Shown here: piece after piece, positions 25,543 through 34,979 of the stretch
How positions within the stretch are numbered: position 1 is the first letter of the stretch
Layout of the letters: every line of letters starts with the position of its first letter
Assembly (NCBI RefSeq): GCF_000204195.1
Contig: NZ_AFBG01000020.1
Span: 248,001 to 312,000 of the forward strand
Origin: Acidovorax radicis N35
GTDB taxonomy: Bacteria; Pseudomonadota; Gammaproteobacteria; Burkholderiales; Burkholderiaceae_C
Reading direction: 5' to 3'
Length of the DNA stretch: 64,000 nt
The notes under the pieces: generated by a model
Told to the model about the DNA's origin: nothing
Databases searched by the model: none
Seen by the model: only the letters and a program-made list of their open reading frames with translations
Made by a program: the position numbers and the translations under genes

Positions 25543-25600
25543 GCGCGGCGCCCGCCACCTCCTTCCACCCGACCACTGCAAGAGCATTGCTAAGAACACC

Positions 25601-26215
25601 ATGAAAATTCCGTCGGACACATCACACACCTTGACTTCACCCCGCCTGGCATGGCCCGTTCGGCGCAAGGGCGCAGCCCTGGCCGTGGCCACGGCAGCCC
25701 TTTTGCTGGCGGGATGCAAGGAGCGCCCGCCCGAAGCGCCCTCCGCTGCGCCCGCGGCCACCCCTGCGACCACACCGCCGGTTGCAGCGCAGCCCGTACC
25801 CCCACCCGCCGCAGCGCCCGCAGCGGCAGCGGCGCCCAAGCGGGTCCCACTGTCCATCCAGGGCGTGGCGGCTGCTGGCGTTACGGTGCGTGTCAAAGCC
25901 GTGGAGATTGGCGCAGACGCCACGGTGCTCGACGTGAGCATCTCGTTCGCCAATCGCATTACCGACACCACCATGCTAGCCCTGGCCGACACCTACCTGC
26001 AGGACGAAAGCGGTGCCCGGCTGCACATCAAGCGGCCCGACAACAACCGCGACATCACCATCCGCGAAGGCGAGACGCTGGACGGCCAACTGGTCTTCAT
26101 GGGCGCCGTGGCGCCTTCGGCGCGCAAGCTCAAGCTCGTGTTCAACGACGGCAACCAGGGCGACAACATCGTGGCGCCGGGGCTGGTGGTCGACCTGCCG
26201 TTGCAGGGCGGCTGA
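25601..26215 (+). CDS. Predicted lipoprotein with a beta-sandwich-like domain
   Basis: 204 residues. The signal ends in LLLAGC (Cys39). A Pro/Ala linker of about 50 residues leads to a domain with alternating strands (VRVKAVEIGADATVLDVSIS, GETLDGQLVFMG, RKLKLVFND), much like the immunoglobulin-like DUF4352 type that binds partners outside the inner membrane. No catalytic motif. Overlaps the OmpA-type gene by one base. Likely a periplasmic or outer-membrane component of the cluster. ATG at 25601 is chosen because it gives a normal lipoprotein signal. Confidence 0.65.
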   Translation: MKIPSDTSHTLTSPRLAWPVRRKGAALAVATAALLLAGCKERPPEAPSAAPAATPATTPPVAAQPVPPPAAAPAAAAAPKRVPLSIQGVAAAGVTVRVKAVEIGADATVLDVSISFANRITDTTMLALADTYLQDESGARLHIKRPDNNRDITIREGETLDGQLVFMGAVAPSARKLKLVFNDGNQGDNIVAPGLVVDLPLQGG

Positions 26216-26949
26216 TGCGGCAACCAACGCAGGCGGATCGCCCTGTGCGTGTCGGCATGCTCGGGTGGGCTGACGCGTGCCTGGCGCTGGCGGCACTGGT
26301 ATGTGTGGTGCCCGCGGCAGCGCAAGACGTGGTGCGCAGCGGCCGGGCACTTGCCGATGTGCCCACGCGGCTTGTGCCCGCGTCAGGCGCGCCCGCCACC
26401 ACGCTGCGCAAGCAGGAGCTCTCCGGCAGTTTGGCCAGCCGCACGCAAGACACGACGCTGCAGCGCAGCGCCGGGCCGCAGACCATCCTGCGCGAGGCCG
26501 AGGTGCCCAGGGAGCGGCTGGAGCAGACGCGCGCGCTGTTGGTCGAGCTAAAGGCCCGGCCGACCCCGGAGCAGGCGATCTCCATCGACCTGCCGGCCGA
26601 CGTGCTGTTCGACTTCGACAAGGCCGAGCTGCGTGCCGACGCCGCACCGTCGCTGGACAAGGCTGCCGAGCTCATCAAGAGCTACGCCACCGCGCCACTC
26701 ACGGTGCTGGGCCACACCGACGGCAAGGGCACCGACGCATACAACGACGCGCTGTCACTGCGCCGCGCCGAAGCCGTCGCGCGTGCGCTGCAGCGGCACA
26801 CCCAACGCCAGGCGCGCTTGGAAGGCCGGGGCAAGCGCGAGCCGGTCGCGCCCAACACCACCCCCGATGGGCGCGACGATCCGCAAGGCCGGCAGCTCAA
26901 CCGGCGCGTGCAGATCCTGATCGGCGTGCCCAGGAAGGAAGGCAGGTAA
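26215..26949 (+). CDS. OmpA-family peptidoglycan-binding protein
   Basis: 244 residues, with a signal peptide ending near AAAQD. The C-terminal 115 residues are an OmpA-like domain: DVLFDFDKAELRADA, LTVLGHTDGKGTDAYND and LSLRRAEAVARAL; GRQLNRRVQI carries the conserved Asn-Arg-Arg. The domain grips diaminopimelate in peptidoglycan. There is no beta-barrel, so it is a soluble or partner-bound anchor. Its place at the end of the coupled gene string suggests it ties the secretion complex or fibre to the cell wall. Confidence 0.85.
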   Translation: MRQPTQADRPVRVGMLGWADACLALAALVCVVPAAAQDVVRSGRALADVPTRLVPASGAPATTLRKQELSGSLASRTQDTTLQRSAGPQTILREAEVPRERLEQTRALLVELKARPTPEQAISIDLPADVLFDFDKAELRADAAPSLDKAAELIKSYATAPLTVLGHTDGKGTDAYNDALSLRRAEAVARALQRHTQRQARLEGRGKREPVAPNTTPDGRDDPQGRQLNRRVQILIGVPRKEGR

Positions 26950-26952
26950 ACC

Positions 26953-27207
26953 ATGGCCCTCATCCGCTGCCCTGAATGCGGTCGTGAAGTGTCCTCTCAG
27001 GCGCCGGTCTGCCCTTCCTGCGGCTATCCGATACAAGCCAGGAATGCGCCGCCCGTTGCACAACAACCGAATGCGCTGCAATCCCCGCACCTGTGGGGGC
27101 GCCTGGCCATGGTGCTGGGCGCGTGGCTGGTCACGCCGTGGATCGCCAAGCTCATCGTGGCGCTGGCGGTGTGCGTGCTGGCGTACTTCATGTTCACGGG
27201 GCGGTGA
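26953..27207 (+). CDS. Zinc-ribbon membrane protein
   Basis: 84 residues. Two CxxC pairs at the N-terminus (IRCPECGRE and PVCPSCGYP) make a zinc ribbon; one hydrophobic hairpin or two short spans (LAMVLGAWLVT, IVALAVCVLAYFMF) follow. It begins three bases after the OmpA-type gene and is probably cotranscribed. Such proteins are common and their roles are mostly unknown. Confidence 0.7.
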   Translation: MALIRCPECGREVSSQAPVCPSCGYPIQARNAPPVAQQPNALQSPHLWGRLAMVLGAWLVTPWIAKLIVALAVCVLAYFMFTGR

Positions 27208-27262
27208 TAGCCCTGAAGCGCGCGAACACACGGTGCGCTACCGCCAAGAGACGGCAATCCGG

Positions 27263-27320
27263 TTGCTATATTTTTAGTAGCTATTAGCGCTTGTACAACA
27301 AGCGCCAGGGCCTGTTTTCA
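27263..27320. repeat. Dispersed palindromic repeat, intergenic copy
   Basis: TAGCTATTAGCGCTTGTACAACAAGCGCCAGGGCC core with flanking A/T arms, in the convergent gap between the zinc-ribbon gene and the DUF1513 gene. It may serve as a bidirectional terminator here. Confidence 0.75.
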
Positions 27321-27328
27321 TCTAAAAA

Positions 27329-28465
27329 TCAGGCAGCGACCCAGTGGTTGTCCAGCCGCGCGCCTTGCAGGGTCTGGCCATGCGGGTGCATCACAGATGC
27401 GGCGGCCTGCGCATCCTGCAGGCTGGCTGCCAGCCCACCGGCCCACAATGCGCCGCCCCGCACGGCCAGCGGGCACACCTCGGGCAGCGGCACCAGGCCT
27501 TGCCATTCGCCCTGCAGAGAAAACGTGGCGATGCCGTGGGCGCGCGGGCAGCTCACGGCCCAGCCGGCGGGGGTGGCGGCCATGCTGCCGCCGTAGCCGT
27601 GAATGCTCTGGGTGATGTGCTCCGGCGCCGCCACCACGCGCAGCGCCGTGCCGTCGAACAGGGCCAGCACGGGGGCGGCGTCCTTGGCGGCGGGGTCGTC
27701 GTGCTCGGCCTGCAGCGCAATGCCCAGCGTGGTGCCGTCGGGGCTCCAGGCCAGGTGGCGCAGGCTCAGGCGCGGGTCCGGCAGGCGCCATTGGCCGAGC
27801 AGGCGCCCCGTGCGGGTATCCAGCCGCACGATCGATGAATCCATGGTGCCCAGGTCGCGCTTGACGCGGCCGGTCTCGGGGGCGGTCGGCACGCCGCCGT
27901 TGGCGACGATCAGCGTGGGGTTGTGGCCGTGGCCGTTGCCGCCACGGGTGTCCCAGACCAGTTCGTGCGCGTCGATGCCGTGGGTGGGCCATTCGGCGAG
28001 TTTGGCGAATGTGCGGGCGTCGCGCAGCACGATCAAGCTCGCGCCGGTCTCGGTATCGGTCTCGGTGGTGTGCAGCCGCTGGCCATCGGCGCTGGCCAGC
28101 ACGTGGCCGTTGAACGAGCGCTCGCCGTCCTGCCACAGCCACTGGGCCTTGCTGTGGTTACCCGGCTGCCAGCGCACCAGCCAGTCACCGGGCCGGCGCG
28201 CGGTGGCCACCACGGAGCCGTCGGGCAGAACGCACAGCCCGTGGGCGCGCGTGGGGACTTCCAGCGCGGCGTGTATCTGCATTGCCTGCCCTGCGCCCTC
28301 CTGCGTGGACAGCACACCGATGTGGAAGCTGCCCTGGTGTTCCCATGCGGCGGCCAAGTGCACGTGGTCACCCGGTTTGGCGCAGGCAGTCCCTGGCGCA
28401 ATGACGCAGGCGCCCAACCCCCCGATCAGTGCCAGCGCACTGCGGCGGTGCAGAAGATCAGTCAC
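27329..28465 (-). CDS. DUF1513 family exported protein
   Basis: 378 residues, beta-propeller-like with repeated HxLxxSPDG-type turns (HLAWSPDGTTLGIAL, HGLCVLPDGSVVAT). N-terminal Tat-like signal HRRSALALIGGLGACV. DUF1513 proteins are the constant last gene of imelysin operons in proteobacteria and are thought to work with iron-uptake imelysins. Begins with GTG at 28465, overlapping the imelysin stop by eight bases, so it is the fourth gene of the operon. Confidence 0.82.
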   Translation of the reverse strand: MTDLLHRRSALALIGGLGACVIAPGTACAKPGDHVHLAAAWEHQGSFHIGVLSTQEGAGQAMQIHAALEVPTRAHGLCVLPDGSVVATARRPGDWLVRWQPGNHSKAQWLWQDGERSFNGHVLASADGQRLHTTETDTETGASLIVLRDARTFAKLAEWPTHGIDAHELVWDTRGGNGHGHNPTLIVANGGVPTAPETGRVKRDLGTMDSSIVRLDTRTGRLLGQWRLPDPRLSLRHLAWSPDGTTLGIALQAEHDDPAAKDAAPVLALFDGTALRVVAAPEHITQSIHGYGGSMAATPAGWAVSCPRAHGIATFSLQGEWQGLVPLPEVCPLAVRGGALWAGGLAASLQDAQAAASVMHPHGQTLQGARLDNHWVAA

Positions 28466-29588
28466 CGTCCGCGTCCGAAAACCCGATGCTCACCTGCAGC
28501 GCGGGCGCCACTTCGGACTCAGCCAGAAACTTCAGCGCCGTCAGGTCCTTGGCCGTCTGCTGGATGGTCGCCTTGTTTTGCAGGCCCGACTTCTGCACCT
28601 GGGCCATCGACGCGTCGACCTTGTCGGTGGCCTGGCGCAGCTTGTCGGCCAGCGGGTTCAGGCCCTTGCCGCGCAGGACCATCTCCAGCGGCACCAGGGC
28701 TTCGCCGGCGGCAGGCATGTCGGCGCTGGCGGGCAGGGTGGTCACGCTGCGCAGGCCGCTCCAGGTGGCCGCCCAGGCCGCCAGCGTGGTGCCGCTGGCG
28801 GTGCGGGGGTAGTCGGGCGTGCGGGTGCTGGATCCCGATCCAGCCGCGCGCAGCGGCTTGTCCATCTGCGCCCAGCGCAGGCGTTCGATGCCGCCGACCC
28901 ACTGGTTGACGAATTCGCTGATGGCCGCGGTGGACGCCTCCTGCTCGTCCTCGGCGCCCCAGTCGGTGGTCGCCGCGTCGGCGTAGGCCTTGGCGAGTGC
29001 AGCGGATTCCCGCGCCACGTCCTGCGCCACTTCATGGGCGTAGCTGCAGGCGGGGCTGCCGGGCTGGGCCGGGCGCGTCCACAGCAGCCATTCCAGCGCG
29101 GGCAGGCCCTTGGCGGGCGTGCCGATGCGCTCGAAGGCCTTGGCGCCCTGGGGCTGGGTGGCGATGGCTTTTTCGATCAATGCGGGGCGCGTGGGCGTGA
29201 AGTCGATGGCGCGCTGGCTGCGGCGTGCGATGACCGGGCCGACGGACGCGGCGGCGAGCTGCTCCCACGAGCGGGCCGTGGCCTGCCACGCGGCGCGTGC
29301 GGATTCGAGCGCCGCTTTGCCGTCTGCCGCCGGGGCCTGGCACAGTGCCGCTACGGCGGGCACCAGGGCGCGGGCATCGCGGTCAAAGTCCTTGGCGCGT
29401 GGCAGGGCCCAGTGGCCGTAGATGCCTTGCAGGGCATGCACCGTGTCGTAGAACGGCACAGCGTTGCGCTGCCAGGCTGGGGCAGCGGCGGGTACCTGCG
29501 CTTGTGCCACCGCAGGCAGCACTGCAGGGGCCAGGGCCGTCAGCCAGAGGCTGGCGTGCAGCATGCGCCGCAAGGTATTGATCTTCAT
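28458..29588 (-). CDS. Imelysin-family periplasmic protein (second paralogue)
   Basis: 376 residues with a signal peptide ending VAQAQ. All-helical imelysin (M75, IrpA/EfeO-like) fold; WEQLAAASVGPV and KGLPALEWLLW are recognisable. The metal-site motif GxHxxE of this family reads GLPALE here, so the histidine is replaced by proline, unlike the first imelysin in the operon. It may have a structural rather than metal-binding role. Start codon overlaps the di-haem oxidoreductase stop by four bases. Third gene of the operon. Confidence 0.83.
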   Translation of the reverse strand: MKINTLRRMLHASLWLTALAPAVLPAVAQAQVPAAAPAWQRNAVPFYDTVHALQGIYGHWALPRAKDFDRDARALVPAVAALCQAPAADGKAALESARAAWQATARSWEQLAAASVGPVIARRSQRAIDFTPTRPALIEKAIATQPQGAKAFERIGTPAKGLPALEWLLWTRPAQPGSPACSYAHEVAQDVARESAALAKAYADAATTDWGAEDEQEASTAAISEFVNQWVGGIERLRWAQMDKPLRAAGSGSSTRTPDYPRTASGTTLAAWAATWSGLRSVTTLPASADMPAAGEALVPLEMVLRGKGLNPLADKLRQATDKVDASMAQVQKSGLQNKATIQQTAKDLTALKFLAESEVAPALQVSIGFSDADGD

Positions 29589-31075
29589 AGTGACTCCACG
29601 AATTTCACAAGCGCGTCCCGGTCGGCCTTCTTCATCTTCAGCACCTGGTCCTTGGCCTCTTCGGCCTCGCCGCCATGCCACAGCACGGCTTCGAGTACGC
29701 CGCGTGCGCGGCCGTCGTGCAGCAGGCGGGTGTGGCCGTTCACGTCCTTGATCAAGCCCGTGCCCCACAGCGGCGGGGTCTTCCACTGGCGGCCGTTGGC
29801 GCCGAAGTCGGGCCGGCCGTCGGCCAGGCGCTCGCCCATGTCGTGCAGCAGCAGGTCGGTGTAGGGCGCTATGCGCTGCCCGTTCAGTGCCTTGCTGGTC
29901 AGCTGCGGGAAAGGCCCCTCTTTGGTGACGTAGCTGGGGCGGTGGCAGGTGGCGCACTGGGCCTGCGAGAACAGCGCCTGGCCGCGCAGCACCTGTGCAT
30001 CGTTGATGTTGCGGCGCGCGGGCGGGGCCAGCGTGGCTTGGTAGAAGATCACGTCGGCGAGGGTCTTGTCGTCGATCTCCACGCCGGGCTGGCCCTGCTC
30101 GCCACCGCTCTTGCCGCTGGGTGCGGCCAGGCAATCCTTTTGGGCGGGCGTGCAGGCCTCTTGCGCGAAGTGGCGCGAGGTGATGCCCATGTCGCCCAAA
30201 AAGGCGCCGCCCGTCTGGTGCGCAATGGTGGCCACGTTGGCCTTCCAGCCGAAGCGGCCGACAATCATGCGGCCGGCAGGGCCGTCCCACACCTTGTTGG
30301 GCACGCCCTTGATGGGGCCGGGGGCAGCGGCCTGGTCTGCCGCGTTGGCAAGGATGTCGGCCTCGGCAATGGCTTCGAGCAGGCCCACGCCGATGATCTG
30401 CGGCGCGATGCGCGGGCTCGTCATCACGTCCTTGTGCAGGGGGCCGTAGCCCAGGTCGGCAAAGCCGTAGGTGGGCTTTTGCAGCGTGTAGGGTGTGCCG
30501 TCGGCGAACTTGCCTTTGATGGTGTCGTAGCGCAGGGTCACGCGGCCTTCGGGCTTGACGCCCTGGATGGCCGCGTTGTTGAACTGGTCGCCGTACACCG
30601 GGTCGTGCACCGGCCCGCCGTGCACGTCGGTGCCGGGGATGGACAGGCGGATGAGCAGGGCCACCGTGGGGTCCTTTGTTTCACCCAGGCGGTTGAAGAT
30701 CGCTGGCGGCTCGCCCCGGCCGTCCTGCACATGGCAGCCGCCGCACGAGCGCGCGATGAAGTGCGGGCCGAGGCCGTCGCGGGCTTTGGTGGACGCGGGC
30801 GCCTCCACCCAGTTGCGCCGGAAGAAGGAGTTGCCGATGACGAAGCGCGTGCGCTCCTCATCGGTGAGGTTGGCGGCCGGGAACGAGAAGGCATTGCGAC
30901 CGGTGGCGAACACTGTGGTCTCTCCGCCGGTTTTTTCGCCCAGCGGGTCGGGCTGGGGCGCCGCCGTCAACGACTGCAGGCCCAGGCCGCCGAAGCCGGC
31001 GATTGCGACGATGGCGGTGCTGGCTGCCGCCAGGCGCACGGTGCGCCGGCGGGCAATGGCTTGCGCAGGCTTCAT
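29585..31075 (-). CDS. Di-haem oxidoreductase (DUF1111, thiol-oxidoreductase family)
   Basis: 496 residues, membrane-anchored or exported by an N-terminal hydrophobic segment (residues 14-38). Two c-type haem motifs: CGGCH at 111-115 and CATCH at 374-378. The family accompanies imelysins in bacterial iron-acquisition operons and probably passes electrons in the periplasm, possibly reducing ferric iron. Other conserved pieces are SFFRRNWV, LLHDMGERLADGRPDFGANG and LLHDGRARGVLEAVLWHGGEA. Starts two bases after the first imelysin gene. Confidence 0.86.
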   Translation of the reverse strand: MKPAQAIARRRTVRLAAASTAIVAIAGFGGLGLQSLTAAPQPDPLGEKTGGETTVFATGRNAFSFPAANLTDEERTRFVIGNSFFRRNWVEAPASTKARDGLGPHFIARSCGGCHVQDGRGEPPAIFNRLGETKDPTVALLIRLSIPGTDVHGGPVHDPVYGDQFNNAAIQGVKPEGRVTLRYDTIKGKFADGTPYTLQKPTYGFADLGYGPLHKDVMTSPRIAPQIIGVGLLEAIAEADILANAADQAAAPGPIKGVPNKVWDGPAGRMIVGRFGWKANVATIAHQTGGAFLGDMGITSRHFAQEACTPAQKDCLAAPSGKSGGEQGQPGVEIDDKTLADVIFYQATLAPPARRNINDAQVLRGQALFSQAQCATCHRPSYVTKEGPFPQLTSKALNGQRIAPYTDLLLHDMGERLADGRPDFGANGRQWKTPPLWGTGLIKDVNGHTRLLHDGRARGVLEAVLWHGGEAEEAKDQVLKMKKADRDALVKFVESL

Positions 31076-31077
31076 GC

Positions 31078-32289
<1,212 letters not shown>

Positions 32290-32459
32290 GCAGTGGTCTC
32301 CAGAGGATCACGCGGGCCGCCGCACGCACGGCCGAAGGCCGGTGGTGGTGCCGCGCAGGATGGATGGGGGTGGCGGGGCCGCACTGGCTGGACGGGGCCT
32401 GCGCGCAAGCGTGGGCACAGACGAATGGCTGGGTGGGCAGGACTGAGGAGGAATTATAC

Positions 32460-32481
32460 AAATGGTAGTGATTCGTATTTG
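32460..32481. promoter_or_regulatory. Possible Fur box for the imelysin operon
   Basis: AAATGGTAGTGATTCGTATTTG resembles the AT-rich 19-base Fur consensus with imperfect dyad symmetry (about 12 of 21 positions symmetrical). It lies about 170 bases upstream of the imelysin start, in an AT-rich patch that reads ATTATAC just before it. Weak by itself; context raises it. Confidence 0.35.
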
Positions 32482-32510
32482 CCAAATCCATAGCCAGTGG
32501 CTGGAAACGC

Positions 32511-32550
32511 CTGTCATCGAACCGACGCAAAACCTTCACGGTGATGTCAC
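32511..32550 (+). promoter_or_regulatory. Phased Pho-box-like array upstream of phoX
   Basis: Four 7-base elements spaced exactly 11 bases apart: CTGTCAT (32511), CCGACGC (32522), CCTTCAC (32533) and ATGTCAC (32544). Compared with the PhoB half-site CTGTCAT/C the first is perfect and the fourth has one change; the middle two are weaker. The 11-base phase is that of PhoB tandem binding. It ends 54 bases before the phoX ATG. Confidence 0.65.
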
Positions 32551-32603
32551 CCGTGGTTTCTACGCTCCATGGGTTTTGTAACCAACAACCCGAGGAACCC
32601 CCC

Positions 32604-34829
32604 ATGACCCACCGTGTGGATGCGCCAGAGCTGGCCATTGATTTCAACAACGAGAACGCCAACACCTCCGCCAACCCCACGTTCGACTCGGTGCTGGGCG
32701 CCCGTCTGTCGCGCCGTGGCGTGCTGCGTGGCAGCGTGGGCTCGGTAGGCACGGCCATGCTGGCCGGATTTGGCGTATCGGCCTGCGGCGGCAGCGATGA
32801 TCCTGCAGTCACGCCTCCACCTGCCGGCCCCAAGCTGCTGGGCTTCGGCGCCGTGCCCAAGAGCCTGGCCGACGTGGTGGCCGTGCCTGCGGGCTACACC
32901 GCCAGCGTGATCTTTGCACTGGGCGACCCCATTGCCGCAGGCGCGGCCGCGTACAAGAACGACGGCACCGACGGCGACTTCGACAAGCGCGCTGGCGACC
33001 ACCATGACGGTATGGAGTGGTTTGGCCTGGGCACCGACGGCAAGCGCAGCGACAACGCCACCGAGCGTGGCCTGCTGGCCATCAACCACGAAGCCACCAC
33101 CGACGAGAAGCTGTCTTCGTACTTCCTGCACGCCAACGGCGGCACCACCACCTTGCCCCGCCCCGCAGCGGAAATCGACAAGGAAACGGCCATCCACGGT
33201 ATCGCCGTGATCGAAGTGGCCAAGTCCGGCGGCAAGTGGGCCTACGCGCAGAACTCTGCGTTGAACTTCCGCCTCACGTCGCTCAGCCCCATCGAGATCT
33301 CGGGCCCGGCCCGCGGCAGCGCGCAGCTGTTCACCAAGTTCTCGCCCACCGGCACCACCACGCGCGGTACGCTGAACAACTGCGGCACGGGCAAGACGCC
33401 CTGGGGCACGTTCCTGACCGGTGAAGAAAACTGGTTTGGCTACTTCACACGCGGCGCCGCAGACGACGCCGCACGCGGCAACGACAAGACTGTGACGGCC
33501 CTCAAGCGCTATGGCCGCAACCAGGGCGCCGCATCGCGCCACGGCTGGGAAAGCGGCGGCGCGGACGACAAGTACCAGCGCTGGAACAACAGCAAGACCG
33601 GCACCTCGGTGGACGGCACGGACGATTACCGCAACGAGATGAACGGCATGGGCTACATCGTCGAGATCGATGCCTACGACAAGACCCGCATGGCCAAGAA
33701 GCGCACCGGCCTGGGCCGCTTCGCGCACGAGAGCGCAGCGTTCGGCAAGGTGGTGGCTGGCCAGCCGCTGTCCATCTACATGGGCGACGATTCGCGCGGC
33801 GAGTACATCTACAAGTTCGTGTCTACCGCCACCTGGAACCCGGCCGACGCCAACGCCAACGACCGCCTGGCCATCGGCGACAAGTACCTGGACAGCGGCA
33901 AGCTGTACGCAGCCAAGTTCAACGCCGACGGCACCGGCAGCTGGGTGGAGCTGTCGCTCACCAACACCGCCATCAGCGGCTATGCCACGTACAAGTTCGC
34001 CGACGCGGCCGACATCGTCATCAACACCCGTCTGGCCGCCGACGCCGTGGGTGCCACGAAGATGGACCGCCCCGAGTGGAACGCCGTGAACCCCGCCAAT
34101 GGCGAGGTGTACTTCACACTGACCAACAACAGTGCCCGCAGCGCCAACCCCGGCAGCGGCCAGTACCTGCCCGATGCGGCCAACCCACGTGCCTACACCG
34201 ACATGAAGGGCACCACCAAGCAGGACGGCAACCCCAACGGCCACATGGTGCGCCTGAAGGAAGGCTCGTCGATCTCCGCCTTCACCTGGGACGTGTACCT
34301 GTTCGGCGCCGAAGCCAGTGCCGACAAGACGCTGATCAATATCTCGGCCCTGACGGACGACCAGGACTTCTCCAGCCCCGACGGCCTGGCCTTCAGCAAG
34401 GCCACGGGCATCTGCTGGATCCAGACCGATGACGGCGCCTACACCGACGCCAGCAACTGCATGATGCTGGCCGCGGTGCCTGGCCAGGTGGGCGACGGCG
34501 GCAAGAAGACGCTGACCTACACCAAGGCGGACGGCACCAAGTTCGACATCGTCTCGCCCGTGGGCAAGGCTGCCACGGCCGACACGCTCAAGCGCTTCCT
34601 GGTGGGTCCCAAGGGTTGCGAGATCACGGGCCTGACCGAAACGCCGGACGGCAAGACGATCTTCGTGAACATCCAGCACCCGGGTGAATCCACCGGCATG
34701 GCCAACCTGGCCGACCCGGCCAAGTACCAGAGCCAGTGGCCTGCCAATGCCGGCTACGGCGCGGGCAAGCGCCCCCGTTCGGCCACCATCGTGATCACGA
34801 AGAACGACGGCGGCAACATCGGTACCTGA
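32604..34829 (+). CDS. phoX: PhoX-family alkaline phosphatase, Tat-exported
   Basis: 741 residues. N-terminal twin-arginine signal SRRGVLRGSVGSVGTAMLAG (Arg37-Arg38), with Cys61 as a possible lipidation site. PhoX (DUF839) is a calcium/iron-dependent phosphomonoesterase that releases phosphate from organic esters outside the cytoplasm. Recognisable segments are GLLAINHEATTDE, GTFLTGEENWFGYF, RFAHESAAFG, YMGDDSRGEYIYKF and FSSPDGLAFS near the C-terminal metal site region. The phased Pho-box-like array upstream suggests PhoB control under phosphate starvation. A strong terminator follows. Confidence 0.9.
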   Translation: MTHRVDAPELAIDFNNENANTSANPTFDSVLGARLSRRGVLRGSVGSVGTAMLAGFGVSACGGSDDPAVTPPPAGPKLLGFGAVPKSLADVVAVPAGYTASVIFALGDPIAAGAAAYKNDGTDGDFDKRAGDHHDGMEWFGLGTDGKRSDNATERGLLAINHEATTDEKLSSYFLHANGGTTTLPRPAAEIDKETAIHGIAVIEVAKSGGKWAYAQNSALNFRLTSLSPIEISGPARGSAQLFTKFSPTGTTTRGTLNNCGTGKTPWGTFLTGEENWFGYFTRGAADDAARGNDKTVTALKRYGRNQGAASRHGWESGGADDKYQRWNNSKTGTSVDGTDDYRNEMNGMGYIVEIDAYDKTRMAKKRTGLGRFAHESAAFGKVVAGQPLSIYMGDDSRGEYIYKFVSTATWNPADANANDRLAIGDKYLDSGKLYAAKFNADGTGSWVELSLTNTAISGYATYKFADAADIVINTRLAADAVGATKMDRPEWNAVNPANGEVYFTLTNNSARSANPGSGQYLPDAANPRAYTDMKGTTKQDGNPNGHMVRLKEGSSISAFTWDVYLFGAEASADKTLINISALTDDQDFSSPDGLAFSKATGICWIQTDDGAYTDASNCMMLAAVPGQVGDGGKKTLTYTKADGTKFDIVSPVGKAATADTLKRFLVGPKGCEITGLTETPDGKTIFVNIQHPGESTGMANLADPAKYQSQWPANAGYGAGKRPRSATIVITKNDGGNIGT

Positions 34830-34890
34830 TCGGGTTGCATCGGGGGCTGCGGGCTGTGTGAGGGGTTCGCTCCTCACTCCCTTTGCATGC

Positions 34891-34922
34891 GGGCCAGCCA
34901 TGGGGGCTGGCCCTTTCTTTTT
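34891..34922 (+). terminator. Rho-independent terminator after phoX
   Basis: GGGCCAGCC and GGCTGGCCC, nine perfect pairs around a five-base loop, followed by TTTCTTTTT. It lies about 62 bases after the phoX stop codon. Confidence 0.9.
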
Positions 34923-34979
34923 GGGCTGCCGTTTTGGCTGCGCCTCTGGCTTGCGGCCTGCCTGGTGTTGTGTGGGGTG

